Shown: positions 43,453-51,509 of the stretch, piece by piece | Layout: every line of letters begins with the position of its first letter | How positions within the stretch are numbered: position 1 is the stretch's first letter | NCBI GenBank assembly: GCA_036382855.1 | Contig: DASVPO010000033.1 | Location: forward strand, 124,001 to 188,000 | Direction of reading: 5' to 3' | DNA: 64,000 nucleotides | From: DASVTR01 sp036382855 | GTDB lineage: Bacteria; Acidobacteriota; Blastocatellia; Pyrinomonadales; Pyrinomonadaceae | The notes under the pieces: generated by a model | Seen by the model: only the letters and a program-made list of their open reading frames with translations | Database searches by the model: none | Told to the model about the DNA's origin: nothing | Program-made: the position numbers and the translations under genes

Positions 43453-43594
43453 TTCGCTTTCACCCGCCTGAACGCCTCAAGCCATCACAGCATACTTTTC
43501 AAGCCGCGCCGCCGCAGAAGCCGACAATCAACTGCTCCATCAACGGATAAGCCCTGCAAGATGCTGGCGTTTGCATCCTCGAAAAATCAGAAAA

Positions 43595-44722
43595 TCACAC
43601 GCGCTCAACATCAATCTCAAAGTGCAACTCTTCTGCGCGGCTACCGACGTGAAAGACATCGCCCTCTCGAAAGCCGAGGCTGTGAAGCGTGCGACCCGAC
43701 AACTCTTCCGAGAGCGCACACGCTTCCAGACGCTCGCTCAAATCAACTCCGGCAGCAAACATCCTCTGACCGCAACGCTTGCACGCGGCGTCGGCCGTAC
43801 GCAGCCGGCTCTGCAAACGCAAAAGCTGTTTCGTCTGCCCGCATCCGGCGCACGAAAGCTTACGGATGAAAGGGTCGCTTTCAACGCGAAGTCCGGCTTG
43901 ACCCTTAAGAGAAGCAATGCTTCGTCCGAGTTCGAGCGCCTGCCGGACGGTTATGTCCTGAGGTCTGAGGTGCAGTCGCTCTATGCGCCACGTCTCGTGA
44001 TTGCCGAAGCGACATTCAGGGTTGCGCCTGTACGTTGTCACGTAGTGCTTGTGTTGCGCGGCGTTGATTAAGACCTGCCGACCGACGGCCGCACGCTCCA
44101 TCTGTCCACTCAAAATTTTCTCGCATTCGATGGCTTGTAGAGACGCGGCCAGAGCGCCGAGGCTCGAAGGGGCGTTGGTCGCAAACGTCTGCGACGCGAA
44201 GCCCTGGCACGGGTACGACTGCTCAAGCGCAGCGTAATCCTGCTCATCCCAAGCACACTCAAGACACGGCCCGTCATCGCACGGCGCATACACGTTCACT
44301 CGCGCCAGCAGCCCGCCCGCCTCAACACCCGTATCAATCCACGGCACACCCAATCGCCAAGCCGCCTGATTCACGTATTGGCGCGAGCGCCGCGAATCAA
44401 GGCAAGCCAGAATCACATCCGCGCGAAGAAGCCCCAGCGGCACACGCTCCACAGCTTCCGCGATTGCCTTAACGCGTAGTCGCGCGTTGATGCGCGAGAG
44501 ACGACGCGCCTGCACCGTTGCTTTCCGCCGGCCGACATCGCGCGCCGTGATGTCCTGCGTCAGCAGGTTCGACTGTTCGTAAACGTCGCGGTCAATCAGC
44601 GTCACGCGTCCGACTGAAGGCATGCGGCCCAGATGAGACACCAGATGCGAGCCTATATTTCCGCCGCAGCCGACGACCGTTATGCTCTTGCCTGTTAAAT
44701 GTGAAACCTGCTTCACGCTCAT
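43595..44722 (-). CDS. E1-like ThiF-family adenylating enzyme
   Basis: A 375-residue E1-like enzyme. The nucleotide-binding glycine loop VVGCGGNIGSHL is at residues 17-27 and Asp44 in TLIDRD contacts ATP. The zinc pair Cys153/Cys156 (GPCLECAW) and the segment SLGALAASLQAIECEKI match MoeB/ThiF/Uba enzymes. The best candidate for the catalytic Cys is Cys172 in YPCQGF. After about residue 260 come an extra zinc ribbon (CAGCG and CKRCG) and a short beta-rich C-terminal domain reminiscent of the ubiquitin-fold E2-recruiting domain of eukaryotic E1s (inference). ATG 44722 has AAGGAG 8 bases upstream; the upstream 45 codons of open frame overlap the RING gene and are rejected. Confidence 0.87.
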   Translation of the reverse strand: MSVKQVSHLTGKSITVVGCGGNIGSHLVSHLGRMPSVGRVTLIDRDVYEQSNLLTQDITARDVGRRKATVQARRLSRINARLRVKAIAEAVERVPLGLLRADVILACLDSRRSRQYVNQAAWRLGVPWIDTGVEAGGLLARVNVYAPCDDGPCLECAWDEQDYAALEQSYPCQGFASQTFATNAPSSLGALAASLQAIECEKILSGQMERAAVGRQVLINAAQHKHYVTTYRRNPECRFGNHETWRIERLHLRPQDITVRQALELGRSIASLKGQAGLRVESDPFIRKLSCAGCGQTKQLLRLQSRLRTADAACKRCGQRMFAAGVDLSERLEACALSEELSGRTLHSLGFREGDVFHVGSRAEELHFEIDVERV

Positions 44723-44724
44723 CT

Positions 44725-45252
44725 TTATGCTCCTTCCGGCGTCCATTGAAATCCTGCGTCGAGGGCTGTCGGTTGCGGGCAGAGCGCGCAGGTCTCCGCG
44801 TAGGACCAGCACGGCAAGTCTTCCGACTGGTGATACCAGACGCGACACTGCGGGCATCTGACGGCGCTTGCTTCCCTTTCAACCGACTGCTTGCAGCGCG
44901 GGCAGTAGAGCGCTAGCGACGCGCCCGTAAAAGTCTCTATGCGAGCAAGGCTTTCGGTCGAAAAGTAGAGCTTGCGCGTGCCGTCCACGGAAATCTCGTC
45001 TCGGTGCGCGACGACGCGCACTCCCAACAGCAAAGAGACTCCATTAACGCGCACCTCACGCTCGCGCCCGCAAATCAAAACCCAAGTGCTTTCGCCCTCG
45101 CGCCGCTCGCAGAGCAGCAAGACGCTCGAAGCGCTTTCTTCCGTCCTATTCCGAAAGGGGCGCGGAGGATTCGTCGTCAGCACAAAGCCGTCCGCCTCAA
45201 GCGGCATCACGGCCCACTGGTCCGATTCATTTTTTAACCACAGGTGCGCCAT
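44725..45252 (-). CDS. FHA-like protein with C-terminal RING-type zinc domain (candidate E3)
   Basis: A 175-residue protein. Residues about 40-105 look like an FHA-type beta sandwich (LICGREREVRVNG, DEISVDGTRKLYF). Residues 117-158 contain eight potential zinc ligands: Cys117, 120, 133, 136, His141, Cys148, 155 and 158. The C-C-C-C-H-C-C-C spacing fits a cross-braced binuclear treble clef such as a RING or RING-like finger. Immediately before an E1 gene (2 bases apart) and in one operon with an E2, the obvious hypothesis is an E3 ligase whose FHA part selects phosphorylated substrates. A GGGGGAA ribosome site precedes ATG 45252. Confidence 0.8.
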   Translation of the reverse strand: MAHLWLKNESDQWAVMPLEADGFVLTTNPPRPFRNRTEESASSVLLLCERREGESTWVLICGREREVRVNGVSLLLGVRVVAHRDEISVDGTRKLYFSTESLARIETFTGASLALYCPRCKQSVEREASAVRCPQCRVWYHQSEDLPCWSYAETCALCPQPTALDAGFQWTPEGA

Positions 45253-45273
45253 CAAACTCTTCCCCCTCAAACG

Positions 45274-45897
45274 TCAATCGCTCTCGATGACAGGAACTAC
45301 CCTTTGCTTGAGCGCAAAGCGCGCTCCCCTTCGCCGGTTCGTCTGCACGAGATATGGATTCGCTCCGCCGCGATTGAACAACTCACGCCGCAAACGGTAG
45401 ACGCTCTGCGTTACCGTATGACGACTGAAACGCTTGCCAGACCTTTTGGCGAGCAGAATCGCCACCTCGTCCAGAGTCTTCCAGCCGACCAGCCCGTCCG
45501 CGCTCGCCCCGCCATCCAGAGACAGAATCGCCAGCAGGTCTGCCAGCATTGGCGGCAGCTTAAACGGCTTGCCAGCATCAATACGCACATCACACATGCC
45601 GTCTGCGCGCGCCTTGATTTCGAGCGTCGCCGCGCCTGTCTCAGCGAGCCGTAGCAGTTGCTCCTTCATCTCTACCTTGCTTTCGCGCCCGCAGATTTTT
45701 TCAACGACGCACGTCTCCGCGACGACACCCTTTTCCAGACACTTCTCGATTCGCGTCAACTCTAAACTGAGCTGGTCTGCCAGCAACTCTGCGCTGCTGA
45801 GCTTCGCCACGAGGCTTCTGTAGCGACGCGCAAGGTCGCGTATCTGGACCAGAAGCTCCGATTCCTCCTTTTCGTGCCGGTTGTTGGAAGCAGACAT
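45274..45897 (-). CDS. coiled-coil winged-helix protein, probable regulator of the operon
   Basis: A 207-residue protein. Residues about 8-60 are predicted coiled coil (ELLVQIRDLARRYRSLVAKL). Residues about 110-200 resemble an OmpR-type winged helix: TLDEVAILLAKRSGKRFSR, then TVTQSVYRLRRELF as recognition helix and a wing LVQTNRRRGARFAL. No receiver domain is present. It is the first gene of the ubiquitin/Pup operon, 21 bases before the RING gene, and is divergent from the phosphatase gene. It probably controls its own operon, perhaps through the repeated TTAACTCAACT words at 46047-46103. ATG 45897 is preferred to TTG 45951. Confidence 0.72.
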   Translation of the reverse strand: MSASNNRHEKEESELLVQIRDLARRYRSLVAKLSSAELLADQLSLELTRIEKCLEKGVVAETCVVEKICGRESKVEMKEQLLRLAETGAATLEIKARADGMCDVRIDAGKPFKLPPMLADLLAILSLDGGASADGLVGWKTLDEVAILLAKRSGKRFSRHTVTQSVYRLRRELFNRGGANPYLVQTNRRRGARFALKQRVVPVIESD

Positions 45898-46046
45898 CTC
45901 GTGTTCGCTCTCATCTCGCAATCGTTCGTCTGTGACTGATGTTTGTCGCAACGCGCCGCAGCCTTTGAAGCGACTGCCGTGCCATTTGCGTTTGACGTTT
46001 GAAGAGCCATGTTTTTAAGTGGGTTTTGCGAGCGAGACGTAAACGA

Positions 46047-46103
46047 AGTTGAGTTAACATGGTTGAGATAGATAATGTGTGGCGGGTTTTCGAGTTGAGT
46101 TAA
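46047..46103. promoter_or_regulatory. paired AGTTGAGTTAA direct repeats, candidate operator
   Basis: Two identical 11-mers at 46047-46057 and 46093-46103, upstream of the winged-helix gene. The same core (TTGACTCAAC) recurs as a palindrome inside the operon at 41637-41651. A winged-helix dimer bound to direct repeats would be typical of the OmpR fold; identity of the binding protein is inferred. Confidence 0.4.
46049..46076 (+). promoter_or_regulatory. possible sigma-70-like promoter for the phosphatase gene
   Basis: TTGAGT (46049-46054), a 16-base spacer and GATAAT (46071-46076) match a housekeeping promoter in 5 and 5 positions of the two hexamers. It points toward the phosphatase gene, whose start is 210 bases downstream, and overlaps the first operator-like repeat. 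Confidence 0.35.
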
Positions 46104-46286
46104 GGCGGCTTCGCGTGCAAACTCAATTGGGCGTGCTCCGTTTGAGCCTGCGATACGGCCACGTTGTTGGCTTTCTGGGAAGGCAGTATTAGAATGTCAA
46201 GACTGTGAGAGAACAGGCTCGAAGCGTAGCGCACGCGTCGAACGCCGTTTTCGGGCAGGCGGATAAAGGAGAGCATGGAGGAGTAG

Positions 46287-46934
46287 ATGGATTCGCGCAC
46301 AATAGTCGTCGGGGACATTCACGGCTGCTACGATGAATTGATGGACCTGCTGGAGAAGGTAGACTTCAGCGCGCGCGACCGTGTGATCTGCGTCGGCGAC
46401 CTGATAGCGAAGGGCGAGAAGAATCGCGCGGTGCTCGACCTGTTTATGACAGACGAGCGGTTTGAGACCGTCATCGGCAATCACGACCTTGCGCTGCGTC
46501 GTCGCTGGAACGGCGAGGGCATCGAACTCAAGGCATCGCAAAAGGAGACGCACAAGGAACTCAAGCCCTACAAGGAACACTATCTGCCTTATCTGAACGC
46601 GCTGCCCTTCATCATTGATTTGGGCACTCATCTGGTCGTGCACGCGGGCCTGCGTCCGAACGTGGCGCTTCATTCACAGACCACGGACGACCTCACGCAA
46701 CTGCGCACGCTCGGGCCAGACCCCTCAAGCGATGAAGGCACGCCCTGGTACTACGTTTATAATGGCGAGAAGGTCGTCCTCTTCGGACACTGGGTCGCGG
46801 ATGAGCCGCGTCGTGGGCCAAAAGCCATAGGGCTTGATACGGGCTGCGTCTACGGTCATCGCCTGACCGCCTACATTATCGAAACCAGAGAATTTAAGAG
46901 CGTGCCCGCTCGCCGCGTTTACGATTCGTCGTGA
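46287..46934 (+). CDS. metallophosphoesterase (PPP-type serine/threonine phosphatase or ApaH-like)
   Basis: A 215-residue calcineurin-like phosphoesterase with the ordered motifs GDIHG (residues 9-13), GDLIAKG, GNHD, HAGL and a C-terminal GH. The family uses two metals to hydrolyse phosphoproteins or diadenosine tetraphosphate. The size fits small bacterial PPP phosphatases. GGAGGAG directly precedes the ATG. It is divergent from the ubiquitin/Pup operon, whose RING protein may have a phosphopeptide-binding FHA-like domain; a functional link is possible but speculative. Confidence 0.88.
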   Translation: MDSRTIVVGDIHGCYDELMDLLEKVDFSARDRVICVGDLIAKGEKNRAVLDLFMTDERFETVIGNHDLALRRRWNGEGIELKASQKETHKELKPYKEHYLPYLNALPFIIDLGTHLVVHAGLRPNVALHSQTTDDLTQLRTLGPDPSSDEGTPWYYVYNGEKVVLFGHWVADEPRRGPKAIGLDTGCVYGHRLTAYIIETREFKSVPARRVYDSS

Positions 46935-47207
46935 CAGAAAAGCGGGCGCGTGCGTTGCGGCGCGCGCAATAAAATCATTTGTCCTACGTCAGTTCATTTT
47001 ATTATTCTTGCCGGCGCGTAAAAAGCGAACGAAGCGTAGTATCTTTGGCAACCTGAAGGAGCAGAATTTTCCTCCGGCTTAAGTATAGAGCTTTGCGGCG
47101 ACGCGGCCTCTTTTCTCAAGCGGTGCGCGCGCGAAGGTTCGACGGTTTGTTGTGGAATTCAGTCCGCAAGCCTTGCCCTGTTCCTGACATTACGAAGAGA
47201 TAACAGG

Positions 47208-49370
47208 ATGACGACCCCCAAGAATCAAACCTTACTCAACGACGAACGCGGCGCTGCCAACAGCACAACTCAGACGGGGAAGCTGCCGCCGACGGAATAT
47301 CTGCTGGCGTGGTGCGTCTTTAATCGCGACCTGAGCCATCTGGAATTTTTGCGTCGCGTGCTGGAAGAAGCGCTCGATGAAACGCAGCCGCTGCTCGAAA
47401 GGCTCAAGTTTCTCACCATCTTCGCCAGCAACCTTGACGAGTTTTTTATGGTTCGCGTCTCAGGGTTAAAGGAGATGCTCGACAGCGAAGAACTCGGACT
47501 CCTGCCCGGCGAAGCGATGCCCTCGGAGCAATTGCGCATCATCAGAGAGCGGCTGCTGCCGATGATTGACGAGCAGATGCGCTCTCTGCGCGAGAGCGTG
47601 TTGCCGGGGCTGAAAGAGAGAGGCATCGCTATCGCGCCATACGACTCGCTTTCGCATGCCGAGAAGCTTGCGATGGACGACTACTTTATGAAGAGCGTCT
47701 TTCCCGTGCTGACGCCGATGGCGGTTGACCCGGCCCACCCTTTTCCGTACATCTCAAGCCTCTCTCTCAACATCGGCCTGATGGTTGAGCCGGACCCGGA
47801 ACATGAATCCGTCAGGGCTTTAAGAGACGAAGGCGAAACGAGATTCGTGCGCATTAAAGTGCCGCCGGTTGTTCCGCGACTCGTTCCTGTCGGCGGCGAG
47901 GGGAGAAAGTTTACGCTGCTTGAAGAGTTAATCGAGGCCAACATTCATTCCGTGTTTCCTAAGATGTCTTCGAGCAAGGGCCACCTCTTCCGCGTCACGC
48001 GCGACGCCGACATGGAAATCAGGGAAGACCAGGCAGCAGACCTTTTAGGACTCATCAAGCAATCGCTGCGCGAACGTCGTTTCGGCTTGCCCGTCCGCCT
48101 GGAAGTCTCCGCGACGATGCCGCGCGAGATGGTCGAGTATCTGACCGATGCCCTCAAGCTTGAGCCTGCCGACGTTTACGTCGTGGATGGGCCGCTCAAC
48201 GTGTCAGACTTAATGGCCCTCTATGATCTGGATGAGCCGGACTTGAAAGAGAAACCGCTTGCAGCAGTTGTGCCTGCGCCGCTCGCTCAGAAAAAATCGT
48301 TCTTCGCGGCCATCAAAAAGCGCGACATACTGCTTCATCATCCATACACTTCCTACTCAACCGTCACAGACTTCATACACGCGGCGGCCAAAGACCCGGA
48401 CGTGCTCGCCATCAAAATCTGTCTCTACCGCACAGGCCGCAATTCTCCAATTCCGCAGGCGCTCATAGAGGCGAGCGAAGCCGGCAAGCAGGTGACGGCC
48501 GTTGTCGAAATCAAGGCGCGCTTTGATGAGGAACGGAACATAGAGTGGGCCCAGAGGCTGGAAGAGTCCGGCGTGCACGTCGTCTACGGCCTGCTCGGTC
48601 TCAAAACACACTGCAAGGTCGCGCTCGTCGTGCGCCGCGAAAAGCACGGACTGCAAACCTACGTGCACGTCGCTACCGGCAACTACAATCCCGTCACTTC
48701 TAAAGTTTACACAGACCTCGGATTGCTCACGGCCGATGCCAAGATCGGCGACGATGCGACCGACCTCTTTAATTTCCTGACAGGCTTTTCAAGGCAGAAG
48801 GAATATAACCGGCTGCTTGTTGCGCCCGTGAATTTGCGCGAGCGGATGCTGGCTCTCATCGCGCGCGAGACCGAGCACGCGCTGGCTGGAAGGCCCGCAC
48901 ACATCATCGCGAAGACCAACCGCCTGACAGACTTCGACATCATCGAAGCTCTCTACAAGGCATCGCAGGCGGGCGTTAAAATTGACTTGATTGTGCGCGG
49001 AGCATGCATGCTCAGGCCGGACATTCCCGGCCTCTCTGAGACCATCCACGTCCGCAGCGTCGTCGGTCGTTTTCTCGAACACAGCCGCATCTACTATTTC
49101 GCCAACGGCGGCGATGAAGACGTTTACATAGGCTCGGCCGATTGGATGTCGCGCAACTTGGACAGGCGCGTCGAAGTCGTCACGCCCGTGCTCGATTCGC
49201 AGTTGAAGCGGCACTTGAAGGACGTGGTGCTGGCCGCATACCTGCGCGATAATGTGAAGGCGCGAGTCTTGAAGACCGACGGCAAGTATGCGCATGTGGA
49301 ACGCGCGCCCGGTGAAGAAGATTTCGACTGCCAGCTACACTTTGAAGGCAGCATCAGTCTTAACCTTTAA
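47208..49370 (+). CDS. ppk1: polyphosphate kinase 1
   Basis: A 720-residue PPK1. The N-terminal domain begins FNRDLSHLEFLRRVLEEA and NLDEFFMVRVSGL, both typical. The phospholipase-D-like catalytic domains contain the histidines in GLKTHCKVALV (autophosphorylated His) and EHSRIYYF, and the DVYIGSADWMSRNLDRRVE segment. The enzyme makes polyphosphate from ATP reversibly, at the inner side of the membrane. It stands alone, with the kinase-like gene 49 bases downstream after a GC-rich hairpin. Confidence 0.95.
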   Translation: MTTPKNQTLLNDERGAANSTTQTGKLPPTEYLLAWCVFNRDLSHLEFLRRVLEEALDETQPLLERLKFLTIFASNLDEFFMVRVSGLKEMLDSEELGLLPGEAMPSEQLRIIRERLLPMIDEQMRSLRESVLPGLKERGIAIAPYDSLSHAEKLAMDDYFMKSVFPVLTPMAVDPAHPFPYISSLSLNIGLMVEPDPEHESVRALRDEGETRFVRIKVPPVVPRLVPVGGEGRKFTLLEELIEANIHSVFPKMSSSKGHLFRVTRDADMEIREDQAADLLGLIKQSLRERRFGLPVRLEVSATMPREMVEYLTDALKLEPADVYVVDGPLNVSDLMALYDLDEPDLKEKPLAAVVPAPLAQKKSFFAAIKKRDILLHHPYTSYSTVTDFIHAAAKDPDVLAIKICLYRTGRNSPIPQALIEASEAGKQVTAVVEIKARFDEERNIEWAQRLEESGVHVVYGLLGLKTHCKVALVVRREKHGLQTYVHVATGNYNPVTSKVYTDLGLLTADAKIGDDATDLFNFLTGFSRQKEYNRLLVAPVNLRERMLALIARETEHALAGRPAHIIAKTNRLTDFDIIEALYKASQAGVKIDLIVRGACMLRPDIPGLSETIHVRSVVGRFLEHSRIYYFANGGDEDVYIGSADWMSRNLDRRVEVVTPVLDSQLKRHLKDVVLAAYLRDNVKARVLKTDGKYAHVERAPGEEDFDCQLHFEGSISLNL

Positions 49371-49376
49371 GCTCTT

Positions 49377-49391
49377 CCCCCCGCGAGGGGG
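49377..49391. other. GC-rich hairpin between ppk1 and the next gene
   Basis: CCCCC (49378-49382) and GGGGG (49387-49391) close a GCGA (GNRA) tetraloop. There is no T-run. It may weakly stop transcription or stabilise the upstream mRNA end. Confidence 0.45.
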
Positions 49392-49419
49392 CATGAAATT
49401 TAATGTGTGTGGAGAAAGA

Positions 49420-50382
49420 ATGAGAAAACTAGTCGTGCTTATGGCCCTGCTGCTGTTCGTTGTTTCGCCCGCCAGTCTGGTAGCTCAAAAGAAGAAGACG
49501 AAGAAAGCACCCCCGACGGGCACACCCGTGCTCTGGCAGGAGCCGACAGACCTTGAATCGCGTGACCTTTTTCTTGGACCGGGAGGCGATGCGAAGCCAG
49601 ATTTGTCGCGCGTCACCTTCATCAGAGATCAGATGGGCGGCGGCTATTCCACTAACTACCGCGTGCGCGACGGCTCAGGAAAAATCTGGGTCGCCAAGCT
49701 CGGCAAAGAGGCGCAGTCTGAGGCAGCATCCGTCAGGCTCGTCTGGGCCGTCGGCTACATGACGGAGATCAACTATCTCATCCCCTGCGTGCAAATTCAG
49801 GGCGCACCCGACACGGGTAAGAAGTTTGATAGGTGCGAGGGCAAAGGCTACGCCAACGTCAAGTTTGAAGCGCGGCCCGAAGGCGTTAAGCGTCTCGACA
49901 ACTGGAGTTGGGCCAACAATCCCTTCAAGGGGACGAAGGAATTTCAGGGCATGCTCGTCCTGATGTCTCTGCTCAACAACTGGGATTTGAAGGACGACAA
50001 TAACAGAATCCTCTATGTGCCCGGCACGGACGGCGGCGAAAACCAACTGCGCTACATCATCAGCGACCTCGGCGCGACCGTCGGCAAGACGGGCGGCTTC
50101 CTCTCGCGCAACCGCAATCAGCCTGAGTCTTACGCCAAGACAAAGTTTATCGAGGGCGTCGAAGGAAACCGCGTCAAGCTGTCCTACAGCGGCAAGAATT
50201 CGGGCCTCTTCAGCAACATCACAATCGAGGAAGCCAAGTGGATTGGCGGTCTGCTTTCGCGCCTGAGCGATAAGCAGATTAGCGACGCCTTCCGCGCCGC
50301 CAACTACAGCGACGAGGATGTCCAACTTTTGACAGGGGCCGTCAGGGCCAAGATTAATCAACTGGTGAATTTACCGGGCTGA
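49420..50382 (+). CDS. exported protein kinase-like protein, copy 1
   Basis: A 320-residue protein with a signal peptide (LVVLMALLLFVVSPASLVAQ) and a basic linker. It shows a kinase-like motif order: WVAKLGKEAQSE with Lys93 and Glu101, LLNNWDLKDDNNRIL with Asp189 and Asn194/195, and YIISDLGATVG with Asp216. This resembles the ATP-lysine, catalytic D-x4-N and metal-binding D-x-G of protein kinases or HipA/FAM20-type kinases. I found no annotation I trust, so kinase activity is inference. It is a paralogue of the protein at 52637-53719. ATG 49420 (GGAGAAAG upstream) is preferred to the track of open frame overlapping ppk1. Confidence 0.7.
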   Translation: MRKLVVLMALLLFVVSPASLVAQKKKTKKAPPTGTPVLWQEPTDLESRDLFLGPGGDAKPDLSRVTFIRDQMGGGYSTNYRVRDGSGKIWVAKLGKEAQSEAASVRLVWAVGYMTEINYLIPCVQIQGAPDTGKKFDRCEGKGYANVKFEARPEGVKRLDNWSWANNPFKGTKEFQGMLVLMSLLNNWDLKDDNNRILYVPGTDGGENQLRYIISDLGATVGKTGGFLSRNRNQPESYAKTKFIEGVEGNRVKLSYSGKNSGLFSNITIEEAKWIGGLLSRLSDKQISDAFRAANYSDEDVQLLTGAVRAKINQLVNLPG

Positions 50383-50479
50383 CGACGAAACCTGTTGTTT
50401 TTGTCATCTGCCTTTTCTGCGGCTGTGAAAGCTTGTGCGGCCCGCGCGAAGTTCAAAAATCAGTAATGGGTGGTGAGGC

Positions 50480-51415
50480 ATGAACAAGCTGAGTGTAGTC
50501 CTCGTGGCGACTTTCGTCGCCTTCCTGCTCGCAAGCGGAACAATCGCTTATCTTCTGCACGACCGTTCTCTGCCCGCTTCGAGCGCCGGCGCTAACGCGA
50601 GTCCCGCCGCGAACACGCAAACTCCCGTTGACGATGACAAAGACTCGCGCACCCCGTCCGTTGCTCAAAACAACGTCCACCCGCAGCGCTCCTTCCTCTC
50701 CGAACTCTTCGCGCCGGAAGAAACCCTCGCGACGCATACGGGCCGCGCGAACTGGGTCGCCATTACCGCCAGAATCTCGCTTAAGTTTTCGCTGGCGGCG
50801 CTGCTGGCCGTGCTGCTGGCCTTTCGCCCGCGTCGCGGCGTGCCCGTCATCAAGCGCAACCCTTACGTCGCGCAGACGCAAATACTGCTGGCGGTCGTTG
50901 CGGCAGCGATGATGATGATTGTCGGAGACAGCACGGCGCGCGCCTTCGGCATCTTCGCAGCCGCTTCGCTCATCAACTTCCGCACAAACATTCGCGACCC
51001 GAAAGAGATTACGATTCTCCTGATCTGTCTCGGCGTCGGGCTGGCGTCGGGCGTCGGGCGTTGGGAGATTGCTATCCTCCTGAGTCTCTTCGTGCTGCTA
51101 ACGCTCTGGATTCTGGAATACTTCGAACCCGCTCATGTCTTCCGCACGATGGACATTCAAGTGGAGACGCGCAACGTAGACACCACGCACGAAGTCCTCA
51201 AGCAGGTCTTTGCGCGCCACGGCTTCGACACGGAGCTACGCGAACTGAACCGCCCGGACGAAGACGAACCGATGGGGAAGATAGTCTACTGCGTCAGCAT
51301 GAGCACGACGGCCAACACAGACAAGCTGAGTGAAGAGATAATGTCGAAAGATACGGAGAACATAGACAGCATCGAGTGGGAACAGAGAAAGAGCACGACT
51401 TACTTTTACCAGTAA
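50480..51415 (+). CDS. DUF4956-family membrane protein
   Basis: A 311-residue protein. It has an N-terminal transmembrane helix (about 5-25), a long polar periplasmic linker (about 30-90), then about four helices (100-120, 133-150, 155-170 and 175-215) with the core ARAFGIFAAASLINFRTNIRDP, and a C-terminal cytoplasmic alpha/beta domain (about 220-311). The core recalls MgtC/SapB-type and DUF4956 proteins. In other bacteria DUF4956 proteins accompany VTC-type polyphosphate polymerase domains; here the ppk1 gene is one gene away, which may reflect a link to polyphosphate. Function is unproven. Confidence 0.8.
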   Translation: MNKLSVVLVATFVAFLLASGTIAYLLHDRSLPASSAGANASPAANTQTPVDDDKDSRTPSVAQNNVHPQRSFLSELFAPEETLATHTGRANWVAITARISLKFSLAALLAVLLAFRPRRGVPVIKRNPYVAQTQILLAVVAAAMMMIVGDSTARAFGIFAAASLINFRTNIRDPKEITILLICLGVGLASGVGRWEIAILLSLFVLLTLWILEYFEPAHVFRTMDIQVETRNVDTTHEVLKQVFARHGFDTELRELNRPDEDEPMGKIVYCVSMSTTANTDKLSEEIMSKDTENIDSIEWEQRKSTTYFYQ

Positions 51416-51446
51416 GCTTCTCTCTCAAGCTGCAACAAAATACTGC

Positions 51447-51492
51447 ACAGATGAAAGGGCCGCTCTTTGATGAGAGCAGCCCTTTCATCTGT
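51447..51492. terminator. bidirectional hairpin terminator
   Basis: A 14-base perfect stem (51447-51460 with 51479-51492) is extended by five more pairs after one mismatch (51462-51466 with 51473-51477), around a 6-base loop. It lies between the convergent DUF4956 and phosphatase genes. Confidence 0.8.
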
Positions 51493-51509
51493 CTAAAACA
51501 GAAACAGCT

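Larger units (their letters stand above)
45898..46286. other. divergent control region of the ubiquitin/Pup operon
   Basis: About 390 bases between the divergent operon and the phosphatase gene. It contains an 11-base direct repeat AGTTGAGTTAA at 46047-46057 and 46093-46103 (46-base period), a related AAACTCAATT near 46119, and a possible promoter at 46049-46076. No gene was seen. Confidence 0.55.

Noticed and set aside
42877..43869. 330-codon plus-strand frame across the E2 and E1 genes
   Set aside because: It lies antisense to two motif-supported genes and reads as low-information Arg/Ser-rich sequence.
43595..44722. ThiF-family gene as thiamine or molybdopterin biosynthesis enzyme
   Set aside because: No thi or moa/moe genes are near; E2-, RING- and JAMM-type neighbours and the extra C-terminal domains fit a protein-modification E1.
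33758..45897. 20S proteasome subunit genes in the operon
   Set aside because: Looked for prcA/prcB-type N-terminal Thr proteases and found none; the ATPase tail is also atypical.
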